Shown here in pieces: positions 54,101-62,933 of a stretch of 64,000 nt of DNA; within the stretch, counting starts at the first letter, position 1; each line of letters opens with the position of its first letter. The notes beneath the pieces were generated by a model. It was not told the origin of the DNA, searched no databases, and saw only the letters and a list, made by a program, of their open reading frames with translations. Made by a program: the position numbers and the translations under genes. Origin of the DNA: Spirosoma sp. KCTC 42546 (GTDB lineage Bacteria; Bacteroidota; Bacteroidia; Cytophagales; Spirosomataceae); assembly GCF_006965485.1 (NCBI RefSeq), contig NZ_CP041360.1, positions 2,728,001-2,792,000 on the forward strand, in the 5' to 3' direction.

Positions 54101-54239
54101 CGGAGATCACCGGCGGGTCAATAGCCGGGTATTCGCGAACACCCAGGAATGTGAAGCCGATAACGCCGAACAACACAATAACGATGGACATCACCATCGC
54201 AAAAACAGGTCGGTTCAGACTAAGTTCGGGAAGACTCAT
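51129..54239 (-). CDS. RND efflux pump permease (AcrB/MexB-like)
   Basis: Protein of 1036 aa, full RND length. The first helix follows MSLPELSLNRPVFAMVMSIV. The porter region contains YTGANPEIVESQITEPIEKS, and the proton-relay Asp pair is seen in ATGLVVDDGIVVTENIF (helix 4). The second half has the matching MLVGLVTKNGILIVEFANEQ. It exports drugs, detergents or other amphiphiles across the envelope by proton antiport, working with the adaptor encoded just upstream (54346-55485) and an outer-membrane channel not present here. Which substrates are pumped cannot be told. Confidence 0.96.
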   Translation of the reverse strand: MSLPELSLNRPVFAMVMSIVIVLFGVIGFTFLGVREYPAIDPPVISVRTNYTGANPEIVESQITEPIEKSLNSIEGIRTISSNSALGASTITVEFNLDANLEQAANDVRDKVAQAQRQLPQDIDAPPVVTKADANSDPIIFMTVQSTTRNPTQLSDYAENVLQERLQTIPGVSQANIYGLKRQAMRLWIDPIKLSAYRLTSQDIQAALTAQNVELPGGKVYGNNTELTVKAVGRLTTEDDFNNLILRQTSNQIVRFKDVGYATLGAENEETISKQNGAVGVILALIPQPGANYVSIADEFNKRFEQLKKDLPSDIIVSIGTDRSIFIRRAIEEVGETLLISFVLVVLVIYFFFRDWLIAFRPLIDIPVSLIGAFFIMYLADFSINVLTLLGIVLATGLVVDDGIVVTENIFKKIEQGMDTEEAAREGSNEIFFAVISTSITLAIVFLPIIFLQGFVGRLFREFGIVVAGAVLISAFVSLTLTPVLSVKLTSKDHGQSWFYRKTEPFFNWLDDSYRESLTGFMRKRGWAFVMIVACLALIFGLGSMLKSELAPLEDRGRTRISITSPEGTSFEAQSAMTDRVMQFVLDSIPETRLAFSVVAPGFSGAGAVNSSFVMVNMVDPSERKRSQQDIVDLLTKNLRRFNEARMFPNQDQTIQVGRGGGQPVQFVIQNLNFEKLREKLPVFLEEVQKDPTFVNPDTDLKFNKPELNISIDREKATNLGISVQDVAQTLQLALSNRRLAYFLMNGKQYQVIGQVDRADRDSPVDLASFYVRSNQGQLIQLDNLVKFQEVSSPPQVYHFNRFKSATVSANLAPGKTVGDGVEAMRAIAARTLDQSFQTALSGPSRDFAESSSNTLFAFGLALILVYLVLAAQFDSFIDPLIIMITVPLALAGAVFSLWMFNQTLNIFSQIGIIMLVGLVTKNGILIVEFANEQRLEGKNKFEAAAQSAAMRLRPILMTTLVAAFGALPLAMALGSASKSRVPLGIVIVGGLIFSLILTLYVVPVIYTYLSRRKDVTPDEPQTDNTMKPKQVGVPA

Positions 54240-54260
54240 GTTTGTTGAGTTTGCTTTTCA

Positions 54261-54338
54261 GTTTACGGTTTGAGGTATATGGTTGGCTACTACAGAAAGA
54301 ACGTCAAACCGTACATGTCAAACCTCAAACAATATCAG
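54261..54338. repeat. weak inverted repeat (GTTTGAGG/ACGGTTTG units)
   Basis: ACGGTTTGAGGTATATGG-like sequence is repeated in inverse near 54310-54338 (CAAACCTCAAAC). It has low similarity and short units. It lies between the RND permease and adaptor genes. A similar unit occurs at 58758-58855. Confidence 0.45.
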
Positions 54339-54345
54339 TTACTTG

Positions 54346-55485
54346 CTACATTCGGGCACTATTCGATAGTGTGATAACCTTACTCACCTTAACGGGCGAA
54401 TCGGGTTTCAGAAACAACAGACCTGTAGTTGCAACGGTATCGCCTACCTGTAAGCCCGACAAAATCTGGATTGTGCCAGCCGTACGGAGCCCCGTTGTAA
54501 CATCTTTAAACACTGCTTTGCCATTTTTCACAAGCACCACCTGATTCGTGCGGGTTTGCGGAATAACGGCCTGGGTCGGAACCACTAGACTTTGGTTATT
54601 CTGAATCGTAAGCGTGACACGAGCAAACGTACCCGGCCGAAAACGGGCCGACGTATTATTAACACGCGCCCGAATGCGAAGGTTACGGGTTTGTTCTTCC
54701 ACCCCCGGCTCAATGGCGTAGACGACTCCCTGGCTCGGCTCTTTGCTTCCATCCACTAAAAACGAAATCTGGCTGCCATTGTGTACAGCCTGCCCATATT
54801 TTTCAGGAATTGAAAAGTCGAGTTTAAGCGACGATATCTGTTGTAGTCGCGCGATGAGTGTACTTGGCGATACAACCGCTCCTGAACTCACATTACGTAA
54901 ACCAATAACACCCGAGAACGGAGCCCGGATTTCGGTTCGTTGTAGGTTGGCTTTTACCAGTTCGATGTCAGCCAACGACGACCGTAAATTGGTCGTCACA
55001 ATGTCATATTCCTGTTGGCTTATACCACCCCGAGCCAGTAATTGTTTGTTACGTTCCTCAGTACGCTGGGCATTGTCGGCCTGCGCCTGAAGTTTTAACA
55101 ACTGCGCCCGCAAGTCGGCGTCGAAGAGCTTAACTAATAACGCACCTTTTGTTACCGGCTGACCTTCATGGATATTCAATTGTGTAATCCGGGCCGAAAT
55201 TTCAGGATAGATGTCAACCTGTTCCGAAGCCAGCAACGAGCCACTGGATACAATATCTTCCTGAAGACGTTTCGATATGACCACAAAGCCATTGATGTTG
55301 GCGGGACTCCCACTACCACCGGGGCCACCTTTACCGCCAGGGCCTCCTTTGGCATCAGCTCCACCTTTACCGCCACCTCCGGGTCCACCGCCAGCGGCTC
55401 CGGGAGCAGGATGTAATACTTTATTGTAGTAAATGATCCCGCCGAGTACAGCCGCAACGAGAATGAGAGCAATCCATCTTTTCAC
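54346..55485 (-). CDS. RND efflux periplasmic adaptor (membrane fusion protein)
   Basis: Protein of 379 aa; the start is GTG 55483-55485 (coding MKRWIALILV). An N-terminal membrane anchor or signal (about 5-21) is followed by a striking Gly-rich linker (29-61, GGGPGGGGKGG and similar). The lipoyl/hairpin region contains QVDIYPEISARITQLNIHEG and RAPFSGVIGLRNVSSGAVVS. A beta-barrel and membrane-proximal domain follow. It links the pump (51129-54239) to an outer-membrane channel. The Gly-rich tract is unusual for adaptors and may be a flexible tether. Confidence 0.93.
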   Translation of the reverse strand: MKRWIALILVAAVLGGIIYYNKVLHPAPGAAGGGPGGGGKGGADAKGGPGGKGGPGGSGSPANINGFVVISKRLQEDIVSSGSLLASEQVDIYPEISARITQLNIHEGQPVTKGALLVKLFDADLRAQLLKLQAQADNAQRTEERNKQLLARGGISQQEYDIVTTNLRSSLADIELVKANLQRTEIRAPFSGVIGLRNVSSGAVVSPSTLIARLQQISSLKLDFSIPEKYGQAVHNGSQISFLVDGSKEPSQGVVYAIEPGVEEQTRNLRIRARVNNTSARFRPGTFARVTLTIQNNQSLVVPTQAVIPQTRTNQVVLVKNGKAVFKDVTTGLRTAGTIQILSGLQVGDTVATTGLLFLKPDSPVKVSKVITLSNSARM

Positions 55486-55956
55486 AGGGTAATAATTTGC
55501 AAGAGAAAACTTAATTTTTAACGGTTAAATGTCCGCGAAGGTTCTTAAACTGCAAAGCTATTAACGTTGACGACTTTATCAACCGTAGCTATCTGAAAGT
55601 GAGTGGTTTTTTGTAGAATATATAGAAGCTTATATAACGCTGATTTGCCCGTAAAAATCCTTATTCATGTACGAGTTACTCAGCCGATTTGCTTGCACTA
55701 AACAACCATTGATTGCTAGTAATGAACAAGATAAGGGGTTGTTGGTGTAAGAAATTAACCTGTATTTCTAATAGCACCATTCAGGAAGTACTTAGTTTAC
55801 TTAGTACTTCCTGGCTAGAAAAAAAGTATTGCCCTACAAAATCTGCTTCTGGCATTTGTTGAGCAACGAAACTGAAGTCTAAAATCAGGTAAGTAAGTAA
55901 TGATTTGGGAAGTAGTAGTTTATTGGGTTCTTTGCCAGGGTAATCACGTTTGTTGT
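55486..55956. other. gene-free stretch with a small palindrome
   Basis: A 471-nt spacer between divergent genes. An 11-bp stem, CAGGAAGTACT/AGTACTTCCTG (55782-55813), lies in the middle. No coding frame looks real. It presumably holds both divergent promoters. Confidence 0.5.
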
Positions 55957-58116
55957 ATGATTAATCGGTTCTTTTTACTGAGTGTTGTTATCGTGGCGAC
56001 GAGCCTTACCACTCGACCAATCCTTCACAACACTAATCCTCCAGCGCGCATTGACCGAAAAGCGCTGGTTAGTCGGCATAACGTTATCGTTACCCGATTC
56101 GATTCAATGCAGTCTTTATCGGTCGGGAATGGTGAATTTGCCGTTACGGTCGACCCAACGGGCTTACAAACGTTTCCTGATGTTTATCAGCAGGGTGTTT
56201 CGCTTGGCACCCAGTCGCAATGGGGTTGGCACAGCTTTCCAAATACGCAACAGTATCGTCTTGACGAGGTTTACAAAGAGTATCAGGCGCATGGGCGCGG
56301 TGTGTCCTATACGTATTCGTATGCAGCACCTGAGCGAAAAAAAGCTGCATCCGATTGGTTTCGGGAAAACCCGCATCGACTACATTTGGGTCAAATCGGT
56401 TTTGGATTGACGAAAGCCGATGGTTCGATGGTGAAACCTCAGGATTTGCGGAACATCCGGCAGGAACTGGACTTGTGGACGGGCGAGATTCGCAGCCATT
56501 TTGAGTTGGATGGCCAGCCGGTAGATGTAATTACGGTGGGCCATCAGAGCCAGGACCAACTAGCTGTGCAAGTACGCTCTCCTTTGGTTAAAACCGGACG
56601 AATCACCATTACACTTCGCTTTCCGTATGGTTCTGGTGATTGGGAGAATGCGAGTGACTGGACCAAACCCCAGCGCCATAGCTCACGTCTTGAATACACA
56701 ACCGGGCGTGGTGCGCTCATCGAACGAACGCTCGATACCACACGCTACTCGGTTAGCCTTGGCTGGAGCGAAAGGGCCTCACTGATGCAGCCCGAAAAGC
56801 ACCATTTTGTTGTAAAACCAATGGGGAAGGGCGATTCATTTTCGATGAGCTGCCGGTTTTCGAACCGAACGATCAAGCAGGCACCGGCAACCTTTGAGGC
56901 TACCTTAGCCAATAGCCGCCAAAGCTGGGAGCAGTTCTGGTTATCGGGTGGCGCAGTCGACTTGTCGGGTAGTACCGATAAGCGTGCGGCTGAGTTGGAA
57001 CGGCGGATTGTGTTATCGCAATACCTGACCAAACTGCAATGTGCTGGCTCCGCACCACCGCAGGAAACGGGGCTTACCTATAACAGCTGGTATGGAAAGC
57101 CCCACCTCGAAATGCACTGGTGGCATGCGGCCCATTTTGCGCAGTGGAACCGGATCGATTTGCTGGAGAAAAGTCTTGGCTGGTATAAATCGATCCGGGC
57201 AAAAGCACAGGCTATTGCCACCCGGCAAGGGTTTAAAGGGGTTCGATGGCCTAAAATGGTTGATCAGGATGGCAACGAAAGTCCGTCGACCATTGCGCCG
57301 TTTTTGATCTGGCAACAACCGCATTTTCTGTATTTTGCGGAGTTGTGTTATCGCCACCATCATAACCGGGCAGTTCTGGACAACTACAAAGATCTTGTTT
57401 TCGAAACGGCCGATTTCATGGCGTCTTACGCCTACTTCGATCCCGTAAAAAAGACCTACATTTTGGGGCCAGGCTTGATTCCAGCGCAGGAACGATTCAA
57501 AGCGGAAACGACCATGAACCCAACCTACGAGCTTGCCTATTGGCGTTGGGGGCTGACCATAGCGCAACAGTGGCGACAGCGGCTGGGATTGCCCCGAAAT
57601 CAACAGTGGGACGATGTACTGGCAAAACTCTCGCCCTTGCCTGTGCAGGACGGCCTATACCTGGCTGCCGAAAGTGCTCCCGATTCGTACACATTCCAGC
57701 CGTACATGACCGACCATCCGGCTGTATTGGGAACGTATGGCTTTCTGCCCGCATCCTCCCAGCTCGACCTGCCAACCATGCAGCGTACCTTCGATAAGAT
57801 CATGAAAGTCTGGCATTGGGAGGAAACCTGGGGATGGGATTACCCGCTGGTTACCATGACAGCTGCGCGCTTAGGGAAACCTAAAGATGCCGTTGATGTG
57901 CTGCTGATGAAGGTAACAAAAAACACATATCTGCCTAATGGGCATAATTATCAACGTAATAACCTCCGGATTTACCTGCCTGGAAACGGAGGGTTATTAA
58001 TGGCAGTTTCCATGATGTGTGCTGGTTGGGATGGCTACAAGGGCGATCCAAATCCCGGTTTTCCTAAAGACGGTAGCTGGAATGTAAAGTGGGAGGGGCT
58101 AGCGCCAATGCCATAA
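55957..58116 (+). CDS. glycoside hydrolase family 65-like protein
   Basis: Protein of 719 aa from ATG 55957 (MINRFFLLSVVIVATSLTT), which provides a Sec-type signal. The 19 residues upstream in frame look non-coding. The N-terminal beta-sandwich region has SLSVGNGEFAVTVDPTGLQT and GTQSQWGWHSFPNT. The C-terminal (alpha/alpha)6 barrel has YNSWYGKPHLEMHWWHAAHF and GVRWPKMVDQDGNESPS. GH65-type enzymes act on alpha-glucosides, some by phosphorolysis; the substrate here is not assigned. It is followed 7 nt later by the convergent Nudix gene. Confidence 0.82.
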   Translation: MINRFFLLSVVIVATSLTTRPILHNTNPPARIDRKALVSRHNVIVTRFDSMQSLSVGNGEFAVTVDPTGLQTFPDVYQQGVSLGTQSQWGWHSFPNTQQYRLDEVYKEYQAHGRGVSYTYSYAAPERKKAASDWFRENPHRLHLGQIGFGLTKADGSMVKPQDLRNIRQELDLWTGEIRSHFELDGQPVDVITVGHQSQDQLAVQVRSPLVKTGRITITLRFPYGSGDWENASDWTKPQRHSSRLEYTTGRGALIERTLDTTRYSVSLGWSERASLMQPEKHHFVVKPMGKGDSFSMSCRFSNRTIKQAPATFEATLANSRQSWEQFWLSGGAVDLSGSTDKRAAELERRIVLSQYLTKLQCAGSAPPQETGLTYNSWYGKPHLEMHWWHAAHFAQWNRIDLLEKSLGWYKSIRAKAQAIATRQGFKGVRWPKMVDQDGNESPSTIAPFLIWQQPHFLYFAELCYRHHHNRAVLDNYKDLVFETADFMASYAYFDPVKKTYILGPGLIPAQERFKAETTMNPTYELAYWRWGLTIAQQWRQRLGLPRNQQWDDVLAKLSPLPVQDGLYLAAESAPDSYTFQPYMTDHPAVLGTYGFLPASSQLDLPTMQRTFDKIMKVWHWEETWGWDYPLVTMTAARLGKPKDAVDVLLMKVTKNTYLPNGHNYQRNNLRIYLPGNGGLLMAVSMMCAGWDGYKGDPNPGFPKDGSWNVKWEGLAPMP

Positions 58117-58123
58117 AGACTAA

Positions 58124-58753
58124 TTAAGCGTCCAGTATTACCAACAACTCGCTGATCATCATGGCTGTGGCTCCCCAAACCCGGTAGCCTTGAATCTGAT
58201 AAAAGGGGGCGTCTATTAGCATCCCTCGGACTTCAATCTGGCTATCACCAACGATAGTTTCGTCGACAAGTGTTTCCAGGTCTACCTCTACAACGGCTTC
58301 GACTTCGCGTGGGTCGGGGTAAAAGTCTGGACGGTAGGGGAGAATGCCGACGACGGGCTGTACATAAAAATTACTTGGGGGAATAAATAACTCCGTCAGC
58401 AGCCCCAGTACTTTCACATCCGATACCCTGATCCCCACTTCCTCCTGAGCTTCCCGCAGGGCTGTGCGCGTCAGGTTTTCGTCAATCCGTTCCATGCGTC
58501 CACCCGGAAACGCCATCTGGCCAGCATGAACACCATCGTATTGAGGGCGAAGAATGAGGGGTAAATAAATCGAGTTCTGGTACGGATAAAAACAAATCAA
58601 CACCGCCGACCGACGTGTTCGCTCATTGGGCTTAACACCCTGCCGATACCGAGCTGCTGATGCCATTTTCTGGTGGGCAGGTTCGCCTGGAAGCGGCTTT
58701 TGCAGCCGCTTTCTCAGATCTTCGGTAAAGCTATTAAACGACGTGTCGATCAT
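58124..58753 (-). CDS. CoA pyrophosphatase, Nudix family
   Basis: Protein of 209 aa from ATG 58751-58753. The longer open frame upstream is the translated repeat. The Nudix box is complete: GGRMERIDENLTRTALREAQ followed by EEVGI. The preceding LPLILRPQYDGVHAGQMAFP matches the CoA-pyrophosphatase (NudL) subgroup, with the conserved LLTELFIPPSNFYVQPVVG after it. It hydrolyses CoA or related disulfides to phosphopantetheine and adenosine 3',5'-bisphosphate. Confidence 0.92.
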   Translation of the reverse strand: MIDTSFNSFTEDLRKRLQKPLPGEPAHQKMASAARYRQGVKPNERTRRSAVLICFYPYQNSIYLPLILRPQYDGVHAGQMAFPGGRMERIDENLTRTALREAQEEVGIRVSDVKVLGLLTELFIPPSNFYVQPVVGILPYRPDFYPDPREVEAVVEVDLETLVDETIVGDSQIEVRGMLIDAPFYQIQGYRVWGATAMMISELLVILDA

Positions 58754-58757
58754 TATT

Positions 58758-58855
58758 GGTTTGAGGTTTGAGGTACATTGTATTCGGTTTACGGTGGGCT
58801 GGCGTAAGACTTGCTGCCACTGCTTCACCGTGAGCCAAATACTGTAAACTGTAAA
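58758..58855. repeat. weak inverted/direct repeat (GTTTGAGG and GTTTAC units)
   Basis: Tandem GGTTTGAGGTTTGAGGTA lies at the left. The inverse GTAAACTGTAAACC lies at the right. The arms are only loosely complementary. The element fills the spacer between the flavoprotein and Nudix genes. Confidence 0.45.
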
Positions 58856-58856
58856 C

Positions 58857-60440
58857 CTATTTATACATCTTAACTAATTCCTCTGCACATCGTTCACCAT
58901 CCATGGCGGCCGATACAATACCGCCTGCGTAACCGGCACCCTCGCCACATGGAAATAACCGCTTCACCTCCACATGCTCGCAGGTTTCCCGATCACGCGG
59001 AATACGAACGGGCGATGACGTTCGACTTTCGACACCAATGATTTGGCCATCGTTGCTGAGGTAACCGCGCATCTTTTTGCCAAAATCGCGCAGGCCCTGT
59101 CGCAACGGTTGAGCAATATGATCGGGCAGCACATCCACCATATCGACCGATGCCAGACCCGGCTGGTAGGAGGTAGGCAGTAACTCATTCGAGACGCGGC
59201 CATCCACAAAGTCGACAATGCGTTGCGCGGGTGCCGTCTGAGAATGTTCTGCTGCCGTTAGATTCCCCATCGTACAGGCCCAGCGTTCCAAATCCTGTTG
59301 TAAAGCTAAACCCGCTAAGGGACCTTCATCAGCATAAGGCCGTAAATCCTCATCAGCGATAGCTACGACCAGCCCCGAATTAGCGTACTGCGAATCGCGA
59401 CGGGACGGCGACATGCCATTGACAACCAGCTCACCAGGCGCGGTTGCCGCCGGAACGATAAAGCCACCCGGACACATACAAAACGAAAATACGCCCCGTT
59501 CTACCCCTTTAAACCGGGTTTGGGTAACAAGACTATAGGAAGCCGCCGGTAAGTAATCACCCCGATCGGGCCGATGGTATTGAAACTGATCGATCAACGA
59601 CTGCTGATGCTCAATGCGAACGCCCATAGCAAACGGCTTCGCTTCGATACGAACGTTTCGGTCGTGTAACAGATAAAAAATATCGCGAGCCGAGTGCCCC
59701 GTTGCCAGAATAACCCCAATGCCCGTTACGGTTTCTCCATTCGCGAGAACAACACCTTTTAATTCATGATCAGTCAGAATTAGGTCGGTCACCTTGGTGT
59801 CGAACCGAACTTCGCCCCCGGCTTGCAGGATGCTTTCGCGGAGATCGGCGACAACATTCGGGAGTTTATTCGTGCCAATGTGTGGGTGCGCATCGACCAG
59901 AATCTGCTCAGTTGCTCCGTGTGCAACGAAGATTTCCAGAATACGCCTAACATCGCCCCGTTTGGTGGATCGGGTATAGAGCTTGCCGTCGGAATAGGTA
60001 CCTGCTCCACCTTCTCCAAAGCAATAGTTCGATTCAGGATTAACAATATGGTCTTTGTTGATGGCTGCCAGATCGCGTCGGCGGGTGCGTACATCGCTGC
60101 CCCGTTCGAGCACAATGGGCTTAATGCCTAGTTCAATTAATCGAAGGGCGGCAAATAATCCGGCTGGTCCGGCACCTACCACAATCGCTTGTGGGGCACG
60201 GCTTACGTCAGTTTGTGGTTTTTTGTATTGAATGAGTTGGGGAGGAGCTTCACCGGCAAATACATCAGCTTCCACCTGCACTCGTACCTGTCGGTTGCGG
60301 GCATCGATGGACTGTCGACGTTTCCGAACGACAACGTCTTCTGTATCAGGTAAATCAAGCTGTGCCAATACCTGATTCCGAAAAGCCTGTTCATTCAGGG
60401 CTAACTCGGGTGGTAAAGCAAGCGAAAGTTGATGAATCAT
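58857..60440 (-). CDS. FAD-dependent oxidoreductase (COG2509-type flavoprotein)
   Basis: Protein of 527 aa from ATG 60438-60440 (MIHQLSLALPPELALNEQAF). An N-terminal small domain of about 85 residues precedes the FAD-binding start VVGAGPAGLFAALRLIELGI. Further flavin motifs are YCFGEGGAGTYSDGKLYTRS, FSFCMCPGGFIVPAAT, and CGEGAGYAGGIVSAAMDGER at the end. These uncharacterised dehydrogenases are widespread, and no substrate is established. It is cytoplasmic. Confidence 0.9.
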   Translation of the reverse strand: MIHQLSLALPPELALNEQAFRNQVLAQLDLPDTEDVVVRKRRQSIDARNRQVRVQVEADVFAGEAPPQLIQYKKPQTDVSRAPQAIVVGAGPAGLFAALRLIELGIKPIVLERGSDVRTRRRDLAAINKDHIVNPESNYCFGEGGAGTYSDGKLYTRSTKRGDVRRILEIFVAHGATEQILVDAHPHIGTNKLPNVVADLRESILQAGGEVRFDTKVTDLILTDHELKGVVLANGETVTGIGVILATGHSARDIFYLLHDRNVRIEAKPFAMGVRIEHQQSLIDQFQYHRPDRGDYLPAASYSLVTQTRFKGVERGVFSFCMCPGGFIVPAATAPGELVVNGMSPSRRDSQYANSGLVVAIADEDLRPYADEGPLAGLALQQDLERWACTMGNLTAAEHSQTAPAQRIVDFVDGRVSNELLPTSYQPGLASVDMVDVLPDHIAQPLRQGLRDFGKKMRGYLSNDGQIIGVESRTSSPVRIPRDRETCEHVEVKRLFPCGEGAGYAGGIVSAAMDGERCAEELVKMYK

Positions 60441-60728
60441 GGTAAAATGGACTGTTCTACCAGCCGTCATGGCTATCGGGCAGAACAATAGGCGAAAGTA
60501 CTTAAAATTGCTCCATTGGTAACAGGGGTAGGCTGATTTGGGTTCTTTTCGATTAGTTGAAAATTTATTGGCCAGGAAAAGAGTATAGGTTTAGTCTGGC
60601 TATCTATTTCCTTTATTACGATAAGAGGCCGACTGTTTAGACGATCGCTTTGAACGGTAACCCACTAAAACGCTACGTAACGTAGGCTACATACTTAACC
60701 CACTATTAATAGTATTAAAAAAGACAAC

Positions 60729-62696
60729 ATGACAACAAAAGGAAGCTTCTTAGGCGTTTTGCTGTTATTCAGCCAATGTTTGCTGGCGCAGACGCCCTGG
60801 TCTCAGCGCATGGTTGCCTCTATCATGGCCAGTAACCCCGACTCCATTTCGTATAAACGAGAAGATGGTACCAAAGGCGTTGCTCATTGGGAATATGAAA
60901 CGGGCGTTCTGTTAGAGGGGGTTAAGCAGGTATGGTACCGCACCGCCGACGATCGCTATTTCAACTACATCCAGAAACAAATGGACCGGTACGTAACTGC
61001 CGATGGCGACATTCGTACCTACCGACTGGAGGACTATAACCTAGATTTCATTACGCCCGGCCGGTCGCTGTTATTGCTTGCTCAGCAGTCTTTACCGGGT
61101 AAGGAAAAATATCGGAAAGCCGCCGATCTGCTGCACAAGCAACTGATGCAACAGCCCCGCACCAAAGAGGGGGGCTTCTGGCATAAAAAACGGTACCCCT
61201 ACCAAATGTGGCTCGATGGCCTGTACATGGCGGAGCCATTCGCTGTCGAATACAACTCGTTATACGGAGATACGAAACATTATGACGAGGTTATCAATGA
61301 GTTTGTATGGATGGAAAAACACGCCCGCGACGAGAAAACGGGCCTTATCTATCACGGTTGGGACGAAAGTCGGGAGCAGAAATGGGCTAATCCCAAAACG
61401 GGCAACTCGCCTAATTTCTGGAGTCGTGCTATGGGTTGGTACGCTATGGCGCTGGTCGATGTGCTGGATTATATTCCGCAGTCGAATCCACGTCGGGGCG
61501 AGTTGGTGGCTATTCTGCAACGGTTTATGCCCGCTCTGGTGAAGTACCAGGACCCCAAATCGGGCTGCTGGTATCAGGTAACCGACCGCATGGGCGACAA
61601 AGGGAACTACCTTGAAGCGTCGGGTTCAGCCATGTTTGTGTATGCATTGGCAAAGGGTGTTCGGATGGGGTATCTGCCTGCTTCGATGATGGCTACCGCC
61701 CACAAAGGTTATGATGGTATGCTAAAAACCTTCATTTCAACCGATGCGAAAGGCTTGATTCACCTAGAAAAAACCGTTGTTGTTGGCGGACTGGGTGGCA
61801 CGCCTTACCGCGATGGTAGTTACGAGTATTACCTGAGCGAACCCATCCGTCAGGATGATTTGAAAGGCGTAGGTCCGTTTATTATGGCCAGCGTTGAAAT
61901 GGAGATAGCTGCCGAAAACGGCCTTGGTAAAGGGAAAACAGTTGCCGTCGATAACTACTTTAACCATGAATCCCGGAAGGGCTATACCCATACTGATGGA
62001 TCGGTTGAGCAGGAGCCATTTCACTATACCTGGGATGACCGTCAGCATTCAGGGTTTTTCTGGTGGAAGACTATTTTTAACAATCTGGGAGCTAAAACGA
62101 CGACGATAGAAGGTGCGCCCACGTCGACTTCGTTGAAAGGTGCCGATGTGTACATCATCGTTGACCCCGATACACCTAAAGAAACGCCAAAGCCTAACTA
62201 CGTGAGCGAGGCCGATATCAATGCCATCGCCAATTGGGTGCAAGCCGGTGGTACACTCGTGCTGATGGCCAACGATACCTCAAACTGTGAGCACAAGCAC
62301 TTTAACCAACTGGCAGCCCGATTTGGGATGCAGTTCCTTCCTAAAAATCGGAACATGGTACAGGGTGATCATTTTGAGCAGGGCAAAATTAGTATACCGG
62401 CTGGTAACGCAATCTTCCCGAAAACCAGAACGGTTTATATTAAAGAATTATCGCCCCTTGATGTCAAGGCTCCTGCTAAAGCTGCTGTAACCGACGCAGG
62501 TGATGTAATTATGGGCGTTGCCAAAGTAGGGAAAGGAACCGTTTTCGCTGTAGGCGATCCCTGGTTATATAATGAGTATGTAGACGGGCGTAAAATTCCG
62601 GCGATCTACCAAAATTTCCAGGCCGCTAAAGACTTGGCAACCTGGTTGTTACGTCAGGGGGCGTCGGCTGCAAGTTCTGCTTCGAGTAAGCAGTAG
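60729..62696 (+). CDS. glycoside hydrolase family 105 protein fused to a DUF4350 domain
   Basis: Protein of 655 aa with a Sec signal (GVLLLFSQCLLAQT). Residues about 25-390 are a GH105 (alpha/alpha)6 domain, related to YteR-type unsaturated rhamnogalacturonyl hydrolases. The catalytic-type Asp lies in YQMWLDGLYMAEPF, with NSPNFWSRAMGWYAMALVDV following. Residues about 410-640 form a DUF4350 domain (FNHESRKGY, DVYIIVDPDTPK, WVQAGGTLVLMANDTSN), a fold resembling glutamine-amidotransferase-like Rossmann domains. Together they probably process pectin-derived or similar oligosaccharides in the periplasm. Confidence 0.93.
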   Translation: MTTKGSFLGVLLLFSQCLLAQTPWSQRMVASIMASNPDSISYKREDGTKGVAHWEYETGVLLEGVKQVWYRTADDRYFNYIQKQMDRYVTADGDIRTYRLEDYNLDFITPGRSLLLLAQQSLPGKEKYRKAADLLHKQLMQQPRTKEGGFWHKKRYPYQMWLDGLYMAEPFAVEYNSLYGDTKHYDEVINEFVWMEKHARDEKTGLIYHGWDESREQKWANPKTGNSPNFWSRAMGWYAMALVDVLDYIPQSNPRRGELVAILQRFMPALVKYQDPKSGCWYQVTDRMGDKGNYLEASGSAMFVYALAKGVRMGYLPASMMATAHKGYDGMLKTFISTDAKGLIHLEKTVVVGGLGGTPYRDGSYEYYLSEPIRQDDLKGVGPFIMASVEMEIAAENGLGKGKTVAVDNYFNHESRKGYTHTDGSVEQEPFHYTWDDRQHSGFFWWKTIFNNLGAKTTTIEGAPTSTSLKGADVYIIVDPDTPKETPKPNYVSEADINAIANWVQAGGTLVLMANDTSNCEHKHFNQLAARFGMQFLPKNRNMVQGDHFEQGKISIPAGNAIFPKTRTVYIKELSPLDVKAPAKAAVTDAGDVIMGVAKVGKGTVFAVGDPWLYNEYVDGRKIPAIYQNFQAAKDLATWLLRQGASAASSASSKQ

Positions 62697-62933
62697 TTAA
62701 TTTTCAGCCCACGGTTTATTGGGTTGACGTAATTAACCGATGAAAAGTCCATCTATCAGCCCACAGCTAATTGACTTGAAGAAATTAACCGCTGTTTTGC
62801 TAGTCTTCAAACCCCCATCCCCTGAACTTCAGTGGGTTGGGGGTTTTGAAAGCCCAAAAAGGCAAGTTTTATTTAGGCGGTTATTTGATTCACATCAATA
62901 AACTGTGGGCAAACATAAAACATACGCAAAGCT
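62697..62933. repeat. spacer with direct repeats and a terminator hairpin
   Basis: A 35-nt segment beginning CAGCCCACGGTTTATT (62705) recurs in altered form at 62757 (CAGCCCACAGCTAATT). An inverted copy of GCCCACAGTTTATT lies near 62898-62912. A GC-rich hairpin (AAACCCCCATCCC / GGGTTGGGGGTTTT) at 62808-62849 looks like a two-way terminator between GH105 and the convergent GMC gene. Confidence 0.6.

Noticed and set aside
57013..57603. 196-aa minus-strand open frame inside the GH65-like gene
   Set aside because: Antisense to a gene with clear motifs and no signal of its own.
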